Origin: Lateolabrax maculatus
Lineage: Eukaryota > Chordata > Actinopteri > Acropomatiformes > Lateolabracidae
Assembly (NCBI GenBank): GCA_031216445.1
Contig: CM062206.1
Location: 24,085,501 to 24,149,500 of the forward strand
Length of the DNA: 64,000 nt
Reading direction: 5' to 3'
Of this stretch, positions 56,020 through 64,000 are shown in pieces. Within the stretch, counting starts at the first letter, position 1. Every line of letters begins with the position of its first letter. The notes below the pieces were generated by a model. It was given only the letters and a program-made list of their open reading frames with translations. It did not search any database and was not told the DNA's origin. Position numbers and translations under genes: made by a program.

Positions 56020-57730
56020 GCGCAAACACTAAGGAGGCTATGAGTGTTCTCTACAAAAACATCAGTGACTTGCAATCCACTCTCACTGAGGGCATCTTCA
56101 TTGTTGCTGGAGATTTCAACCAGGCCAACATGAAAACAGTTCTCCCACATTTTCATCAACATGTGGATTTTGCAACCAGAGGTGTGAACACTCTAGACAA
56201 AGCCTATACCAACATCAAAGATGCATTCAAGGCAGCCCCCTGCCCCACCTTGGCTCTTCAGACCATCTATCAGTTATGCTGATTCCAGCATACAGGCCCC
56301 TGCTGATCAGAGAAAAACCCTCAGTGAGGCAGGTTGGAGTGTGGTCTGAGGGGGCTATGGAGACACTACAGGACTGTTTTGAATGCACAGACTGGGAGAT
56401 GTTCAAGTCAGCTGCCACTTACAATGACAACATCGACATAGATGAATATGCCATGTCTGAGTCAGCTTACATCAACAAATGTGTGGAGGACATTAGCATC
56501 ACAAAAAAACATTGTCACCCGGGTCAACCAAAAACCCTGGTTGACTTATGAAGTTCGAAAAAATGCTAAAGGCACGGAATCTAGCCTTCAAATCTGGCAA
56601 TGAGGAGGCTCTGAGAACAGCAAGAGCTAACCTAAACCGTGCCATCAGACTAGCAAAAAGAGCTCATAGTCATAAAATCCAGGACTTTTTCCATGACCCC
56701 TCTAACACCAGGGATATGTGGAAAGGCATAAGGGCTATCACAAACTACAAGATAGCCCCTTCAGTGTGTGAAGATGATGCAGACTTCCTGAACAATTTAA
56801 ACAACTTTTTTGGGAGGTTTGAGACACTAAATGTCACTGCTGCAGAGAAATCTGTCCCCCACCAAGATGAAAAGGCACTCTGTCTAAACACAGCTGATGT
56901 GTGAAGGTCACTGAGGAACATCAACACAAGGAAGGCCCCAGGCCCAGATAACATTCCAGGGCGGGTACTCAGGACCAAGCCAAAGTCCCAATGTGTTTAT
57001 AGTCTGCCATCATCATTCCAGTTCCAAAAAAGAACAATATAACATCATTGAATGACTACCGGCCTATCAAGGACCCCTTCCAGTTTGCCTACTGGCCAAA
57101 CCGCTCCACTGAGGACACTATCTCCTCCACTCTTCAGCCTTGCACATCGTAGAACGTAGACAAAACCAAAGAAATCATTGTCGACTTCAGGAAGAACCAG
57201 CCCAGTCATGCTCCTCTTCTCATCAACAACACGGCTGTGGCGGTGGTCACTAGCATCAAGTTCCTGGGGGTGCACATTACAAACGACCTGACCTGGTCTG
57301 TGAACACTGGATCACTGGTTAATTGGGCACAACAACGTTTGTACTTCCTGTGGAAAATGAGAAGAGCCCACCTGCCCCCGCCCAGCCTCACTACTCTCTA
57401 CAGAAGCACCATAGAGAGCATTCTGACCAGCTGCATCTCTGTGTGGTGTGGAGGCTGCAAGGCCTCTGATTGGAAAAGTGTGAGGACAGCGGAGAAGATT
57501 ATTGGGTCTTCTCTTCCCTCCATTCAGCAGGATATTGCACCAAAGTGTTGCATGTCCCGAGCTAGGAATATCCTAAAAGACTCCTCACACCCCCATCGTG
57601 GACTGTTCACCCTGTTAGCCTCTGGAAACTGATTTTGTAGCATCCGCTGCAGAACCACAATATTCTGCAACAGCTTTTTCCCCCAGGTTATCAGGTTGTT
57701 GAACAAATAACTGGACAATGACATTATTCT
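56020..57730 (+). mobile_element. L2/CR1-type LINE, internally deleted and frameshifted
   Basis: Parts in order: endonuclease end with FIVAGDFNQANMKTVLPHFH (about 56098) and, after a shift, LGSSDHLSVMLIPAYRPLL (56251), holding the GDFN and SDH active-site motifs of APE-type endonucleases; linker DCFECTDWEMFKSA, then PWLTYEVRKMLKARNLAFKS and LNRAIRLAKRAHSHKIQDFF (to 56904); RT start RKAPGPDNIPGRVL (56930) and NDYRPI (57053); then a jump to VDKTKEIIVDFRKNQPSH (57156) and the C-terminal VVTSIKFLGVHITNDLTWS and RTAEKIIGSSLPSI (to 57690). The RT palm with the YADD box is missing. Confidence 0.82.
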
Positions 57731-58010
57731 CACCTTATTCTACCTCAGCGTGCATTATTGTAGAACTGTGTTCTCTAGTGCTCTGGTGACAGTTCTTGGG
57801 ACTCTGTGGTCCCGAGAACTTGTCACTCCAAGCTGTACACTGTAGATTTTCACAATCATACATGTTGGACCTGCACTTTTATTACTCCACAGGCTACTGC
57901 CACTTCATATGCCACTTCTATGCACTTTTTAATATTTATATGGTAATATGTCTGTATTATATTGTACATAGACTTTTCATTTTTATTTTATTGTATTAGT
58001 CTTGCACCCA
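57731..58010 (+). other. Probable 3' UTR of the LINE
   Basis: A T-rich stretch directly after the LINE C-terminus (FFPQVIRLLNK stop near 57709) ends with TTTTATTTTATTGTATTAGTCTTG at about 57978-58001. No clear tail repeat or target duplication. Confidence 0.4.
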
Positions 58011-61000
58011 CTAAAAGTGATGAAAGCAGCCCCAGCTTCCCTCTGGGCTCATCTACACGCAAACTGAGATCCACAGTGACTCGTCTTTTTATTGTAACCA
58101 GTCCCATGGCTGAAGCTAACGCACAGTGGAAGTAAAGAAGTCATACCTTCCTATGAAGTGCTTGGTTTATGAAATTCCTTGATATTTGCTGAATTCACAG
58201 GGTTTGCCTATTTGTCCCCAGCTTTCCATGGCACGCATTTCACATAGTTCCAGACAGACCTTCAATTTAAAAAGGTTATAAAAAAGGTTTGCTACTTTCA
58301 CGACGCTCAAACTCAGATACCCAGAGTGAAGTGAAGTGTCCCTGCCAATAGCAGTGACAGTCGTATCTCTGATCATCCACGATGGTGAAAGGAGTGATGC
58401 TAGGTAAGAGGCGTTAGGCGGCAACATTCATATTAGTAAATGAGTGGATTGGATGAGGCTGGTCACAAAGTCCTCAGCACCAAGTACACACACACACACA
58501 CACACAAAGCTTCAACAGCTTGTTCTTATGAACTACTGTGTGTTTGCATTCATGAACTCACACACTCCTTACTTACAGACTAATAAAGCAAAATATACAT
58601 TTATTAGTGCCTGTGCGCGCGCACACACACACGCGATTATGAATCATGAGACAGCAACTACTTAATGAGGGAAAATAAGAAGACCCACACACACACACAT
58701 CCACACATATAAATATTCTAAACTTTTAACTACCTATGGGTGAATAATTAAGCTATGAACTGCAGACATAAACACCCACATGCGCACACACCTTCACATC
58801 CATTCATAAACTCTGAACTGCTTGCAGGCTGATAAACAAGGTAAATTGCTTGTGGGTATTTAACAGGCTGAATTTTAACTTTGTTCTAAGGCTCATTATC
58901 CCTGTCTGTCTAACTTTGGTCGTCAGGATGTGTTTAACACCTCAACACAGGATACACACGGAGACACAGTTTGTATCTCTACTAAGTCTTCTCTTTTTCC
59001 TGTTGTTTGGGAAAAGCAGGTTTATTCAGACTTTATAGATCAATATGTTGAGATAAATCACATGTATATTATTATTCTCCACTATAAATTGGATTATGTG
59101 ACAATAGCAAGAATGGACACATCCAATTTAAATATATATATCAGTTACTGTAGCAGGTCAGCAAACAATTACGTTTGACCAAGTAAACATCGTTGGTTAA
59201 GGAAGGGCTTAGGGTAAGGAAAACTAATTATATGAATAGAGTGGAAATCCACGTTGAATGAGTTAGACATTCAATTCAGCTAATTTGAGTTGAAGATAAA
59301 CATGGACACTTGGTCCGGGCCAGTCACGTCATAGTCAGACTCAAATCTCTACCTGCGAAAAAAGGAGCCCAGACTGTGTGACCTCGGTCTAATAATAATC
59401 TTTGTTGTTGGCAGAATGAAAGCATTAAAGGATAGATAACCACAGTGTGGTGAGAGTTCAGTAAGCCAGGAAAATATTTTTTGAGTTCAATGAGTTAATG
59501 GCTGAATCTTTACTGTAACTGACTGAGTCACTTCTAGCATTGGAACTGCCCCTTACAGGGGAGTAAAATCACAATTGTCAGCCCAGGCGTCATTTACAGG
59601 GTGTTAACCAAGCTTAGTCCACAAGGCCACAAAATCCACAGAAGCAATCCTGATACGATCATTTTGTTGGAGATTACTGACCTCTAAGCATTATAAACAG
59701 TACATATTTAAGCCTAAATTTGTCAGAAACTGAAAAAAACATTTCAAACAAGCAACAGACTGAACTTAGATCCAAGACTACTATCTGAATTGAACAAAAT
59801 TACTAAAATAAGCTTAATGATTTGTAATTTCCCATTTCAAGCAACACTAGCAAGTGAGTGCTGCCCTTACTGTTCAGCAGCTTCGAGCTGAGTAGTGCAG
59901 CAGCAAACATGAAAGTGAAAAACAGCAAGCAGAGGATGGCGACCATCCTATTGCAAAGTAATGCTTTATAAATTTGTTATCTGAAATTGTTATCTGCATC
60001 AGTTACTTTTTTGCCTGTTTAACTTGCCAAACCAATATACAGTATCTACCACCTTAAAGGATCAAGCTAGCAATAATATTTCTTAACTATACTGTATGTT
60101 ACTACTAAAAAGTATTGTGTGTGTATCAAAGCCTGATTTATCTTCTTCCTCTGTGCCATAGAGCTCCATCGTCCAAAAATTATTAAAATTACCATGAAAA
60201 CACACAGTAATTTGTTTTGACTATCCCACACACACCGTCCTGTTGCCCCAAACACTCACTAGAGCACCAACTGTGGTCTAATCTGCCGCTGAAAATAGTC
60301 CCTAACAAATGCACTATTTCCTCCTGTTTGAGTAACAGTTGCCAGCTGTCGATTTTCTGCAGCGACGATGAGTGTCACAGCATTCTGTATTCTGACGTGA
60401 GCATCAACCCGCAGGGTGACCGACGTCGCCAACTGCTTCGTGTTTGGATGTGCATCATATGCCGACGCTGCGTGATGGCTCTTATCCTTTAAATGCAATG
60501 CCATTTCAGTGCAAGACTGTTACCTGTTTCTAGCCTTGTGATCATCCTTTTTACTTACTGCGCATGGAGCACACATTTGTACCATTGCACCACAATTCAA
60601 ATTCAGCAGACCAAATGTCATTGTGAACATTTTAACACACTTTACTCACAGTTTGCCTGGGGGGCCCTGGAACGTCTCCCTGCACACATACAGGAGACAT
60701 TAGAGATCCCAAGCTTCTGCAGGAAGGTGGTATTAATATTTGCTTTCTGAGCATTTTCTACCTTCCATTTCTTTCCTGTCAAATGTACAGATTGTGTGCT
60801 CGGCAGACGCCCAAGGTGGTCTTAATGCCATAAAGCACGATAGAAACCCTCAATCCAGCCTCTCACTGATATATCATCACCATCTCGACTGTGCTTTATC
60901 CCCCCACACCACCCCCCTTTTCTTCCCTGACTACTTCCTCCTGCTGTTTCACCCCATTTCCCCTCTCTTTCTGCTGCTATTTTATTGCTTCCTGTTTCCT

Positions 61001-62975
61001 CCATCTTTCTTCCTCTCATCACTTCCTCTCTCTATCACTTTTATTACTTCTGTTCTTCTCACTTTGATGTTCAGCGGCTGGTTTCATCAGCTCCTTGCCC
61101 CTGATTTTAAAGACTGTGTGTGAGGACAGAGATGTTCATGGAGGAGATTCATTTCTGCCCTGTGGTACCTGTTGGATGTAAGCCAGGGCGCCGCTCTCTC
61201 TCTGCTCCTGCTCCCTCCCAGCCATTATTCTCTCTGTCCTGTTCATTCCTGCTCCACTGTTCCAAACTTTAATCTTATGTCTTACATCTCTCTTGTCTTT
61301 TCTCATTTCACTGATCTCGGTTTCCTTTCTCGGTTGATTTGCTCCAGCGTGCCTCTCTTTTCTTTTCTTTGTTGTATTTATATTGCATCAAATACAGAGG
61401 CAAACATCATGCAACATTAACTCGGGCAAATGCCAACACAGAAACACAACAAAGACCACATTCTGGTGCATGGTGATCATGGACTCAACAGGCAACCAGT
61501 AAATAGACATTAGTGAATTATTAATCAAAATAATAAGCACAGCAAGCAGTCATGAAAAGAGCTACATAAAAAGTTAAAACAGCAAAACAACCCATGTAAT
61601 GAAGCTGGTTTCTTTCAGGCTCTTATTTCTGATTTATAACCCTCTACTTCTTTCTTCCTGTTTCCCTCCATTCCTCTCAGCCACAGTCATTACATTTCCT
61701 TTCACATCTGTCAGGAGCAAACTATTCTCCATCTGAAATTTCATGAAGACAATTGGCCCCATGAAGATGTACTAGGCAACTTTGCACTTTGTCTCCCCCA
61801 AGTGGCAGTGGGAGATTATGATATCCTTTTTGGGGAATTTGAAGGACTCCATTACAAAGAACTGCTGTAACGTGACATTTTTTAAATGAAGAGAGTGGTC
61901 ACTGGCTGCTGTTTAGGAGACAGGTCTGCATTGGGATTGGCAAATTTAATCAACAGCAGAAGATTGAACAATTCTGTCATCTGAGCCTGCAAAAGAACTG
62001 TACGTTTGTATAAAGGCGTCGCCTAAGAGTGGTGTTACCATGAACACCACTCTTATGGAGGAAGTGATCCAGGAGGTCAAATCCCCTGAGCGGAGCTTAT
62101 GTTTTCCTCGGATTTGACCTGAGAGAGGGCATGCAGACCAGTGTTAGTTAATCATTTGGTTATCTTGGACCTGTTTAGTGAAGAGCCATTCTGGGGGGCT
62201 GTAACAGGGCATGTAGGATGCCTGACAAGAGTTCTGCAAATTTTCAGTAAACTTTGTGATAAAACATGCATATGTGGGACTTTGACTAAACGGTCATGGT
62301 CAAGAGTCAAGACTAGAAAAGCACTGCATTTAAAGGGGATGAAAGCAAAGGTAATGTGATTAGTTAGTAATAACATGATTCAGTGGAGAAACTGCTGTGG
62401 GTCATGTTAGCTTCAAGCTTCAAACTGTAGGCTGTGCTTCTGAAACCCTGAGGTCATCTACCTGTGTTAATACAGGGGATGTGATATGTTGGTGGAGATT
62501 CTGAAGTTGATCAAAAGCAGTTTTTAACAGGGGGCTGGGGTAATGGAAAGCAATGTAAATAGTAAAGTAAGTAATTAAATCTGTTGTTGACTAATTACTA
62601 ATGTAATTGCTTTTTAAATAAGTAATACATTTTTGAGTCATTGAAAAATGTTTCAAGTAACTTGCCTAACAGTGGAGAGAGAATGATGCAAATCACAAGT
62701 TAATGGAAAAGTTTAGAATTACAGGAAAAAACTGTTGTAAGTGGATGGATTCAAATGTACACCTTCGCTCTGATACCAAAAATATTGTGCCCCTTAGCCA
62801 TCCTGACACGTGGCGTGTAAGACAAATGGATGTCCATGTTACCCATATGATCCCAGCCTTCAGAGACAAATTGTAAGAGGAAGACATATGTGCAGGTCAG
62901 ACCCTGTCTTCCTCATCCTGCCAACTAACCTACAACACATATCTTCTGTTACTGTTGAGAAACATATACTTGTAT
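58011..62975. other. No recognisable gene; CA microsatellites and pyrimidine-rich tract
   Basis: Includes CA runs near 58484-58506 and 58620-58632 and shorter ones at 58687-58700, and a CT-rich stretch at about 60900-61060 that leaves long but low-complexity frames. A block at about 60170-60520 (ACCATGAAAACACACAGTAA, GCACCAACTGTGGTCTAATC, GATGAGTGTCACAGCATTCT) looks like an old interspersed repeat I cannot name. Confidence 0.4.
58484..58507. repeat. (CA)n microsatellite
   Basis: Uninterrupted CA dinucleotides followed by AAGCTTCAAC. Confidence 0.9.
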
Positions 62976-63070
62976 ATAACCGAGTGGTAAAGATGTAGAC
63001 TGCAAAACTGCAACATCAATGGTTTAACTCCAGCAGGACCTTTAACAGGATGTTGCAATGCCTGTTAAAG
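62976..63070 (+). mobile_element. tRNA-derived SINE fragment
   Basis: CGAGTGGTAAAGATGTAGAC (degenerate A box) and ATGGTTTAACTCCAGCAGGA (degenerate B box, GGTTTAACTCC) are about 35 bp apart. Between them ACTGCAACATC is shared with the SINE at 40611-40755. The body beyond the B box differs, so it is a partial copy or a related subfamily. Confidence 0.5.
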
Positions 63071-64000
63071 GCCTCTATTCGGGCAAGCCTCTGCTTTATA
63101 AAATCTGCTCTGATGTCCATCCTTTAAATCCAGTTCGACACACAGAATCTCCACTGAACAGGAAAAAGACTGATTCAGAGTGGTCCCTGCCTTTAAATAA
63201 ATCAGTCATATTTTATTAATATTTTGTTGTTAGTTAAGCAAAAGTCCTTCAGTCATTTATAATTCTGGTGTAAACATTCAGACTGTAATTATTTCGGGGC
63301 TGAATGTCATGTGGGAAGATTCGTTTTGGGTTCATGCACTCCTAGCCAGTAGAGACATTTGTATTTTCACGGCCCCGGGCAAAGGCGCTCCATCAGCTTT
63401 GGTAGCTACTGTAGGTGAGCAAATTTAGCACGGACAGATGCACAATTTTGTGATGATGTGCCCTTAGGCATCACTCCTATTGCCAGGTTTGCTGAGGCAT
63501 CAAAGTGGCTATAACAGGCAGATTTTCCAGGTCAAGGTGCCCAGAGGAAATGTCCGAGAAAAAATAAATGAAAAAAATCGACGCTCTGTAAAAACTGGAA
63601 AGAGAAAAAATTGTAATTGGCACAGACTATAATATAATTAGAGAAAAGTTCTCTTCACCATCTTCATAGTCCCAAACCTTCAAACCTTCCAATATTTTAT
63701 CCAACTGAAGTATAACTCCCCCCCCCCCCCCCCTCCCCCCATACACACACACACACAAGTGCATCCACAGAAATGATGACTGACGGCAACAGCGGATTGA
63801 GCCTGCAGCCATGCACTGATTACCTATACACATCAGCCCCCCTCCTGTTGGCTGCTGGCCACTTTGAAAGTTGCACTGAAAACATCAATGGATTCCACAC
63901 TTCCAAAGCTTTTATGATTTTAATTTCCAGAAACACATTAGGAAGACAAATAGCTTGTCACTGGCAGTTTTTCAGTTGTGCAATATGGTAACATTAGAAT
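63071..64000. other. No recognisable gene
   Basis: AT-rich apart from a C-run at about 63717-63741 followed by a short ACACAC run. ORFs cross these tracts and are not supported. Confidence 0.45.
63717..63741. repeat. Poly-C tract with CA run
   Basis: A C-run of about 17 followed by TCCCCCC and, at 63745, a short CA repeat. Possible structure-forming or assembly-sensitive site. Confidence 0.9.

Noticed and set aside
60740..61123. 127-codon plus-strand ORF rich in Leu/Phe/Ser
   Set aside because: Created by a CT-rich tract; apparent hydrophobicity reflects base composition, not a membrane protein.
1..64000. CRISPR arrays, operons, defence islands, tRNA or rRNA genes
   Set aside because: No regularly spaced repeats with unique spacers, no bacterial-type gene packing, and no intact tRNA fold; the only tRNA-like sequences are degenerate SINE heads.

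Overview
The window looks like a gene-poor, AT-rich stretch of a ray-finned fish genome, most likely a percomorph teleost. This is inferred from the repeat content: L2- and RTE-type LINEs with teleost-style 3' ends, a DD34E Tc1-like element, a PIF/Harbinger relic, a Penelope-like element, tRNA-derived SINE copies and many CA/TG microsatellites. I found no convincing multi-exon host gene, tRNA, rRNA or CRISPR. Almost everything that can be supported is mobile DNA in varying decay, so the stretch is probably intergenic or a very large intron.

Layout. 1-7.5 kb: a decayed L2/CR1-type LINE cut by a MITE-like repeat, a 3' fragment of an RTE-type LINE on the minus strand, and one protein-like ORF of unknown origin (2489-2914). 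7.5-19 kb: a probable solo LTR with a 5-bp target duplication, a promoter-like GC-richer patch, a 3' fragment of the same L2 family found intact-looking further on, and copies of an old fish interspersed repeat. 19.9-23.6 kb: a broken Penelope-like element whose repeated ends carry hammerhead-ribozyme-like cores. 27-30.3 kb: a Harbinger transposase relic and two direct copies of an unclassified dispersed repeat.

33.4-35.6 kb: a 5'-truncated L2-type LINE with a 510-codon open reverse-transcriptase frame and a young 3' UTR. 36.6-37.1 kb: a CA/TA-rich minisatellite. 38.8-39.2 kb: a fold-back element. 40.6 kb: a SINE. 42.2-45.9 kb: an I-clade (Nimb-like) LINE with RNase H, into which a structurally complete Tc1-like element has inserted next to TA. 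46-58 kb: LINE and Tc1/IS630-type relics, including an L2/CR1-type LINE at 56.0-57.7 kb that has lost its RT catalytic core. 58-64 kb: little beyond microsatellites and a SINE fragment.

The most interesting points are the candidate ribozymes in the Penelope ends, the apparently intact Tc1 unit with inverted/direct-repeat ends nested in a LINE, and signs of recent L2 activity. I did not find evidence for a new multi-gene system. All family assignments come from reading translations and motifs, not from database searches.
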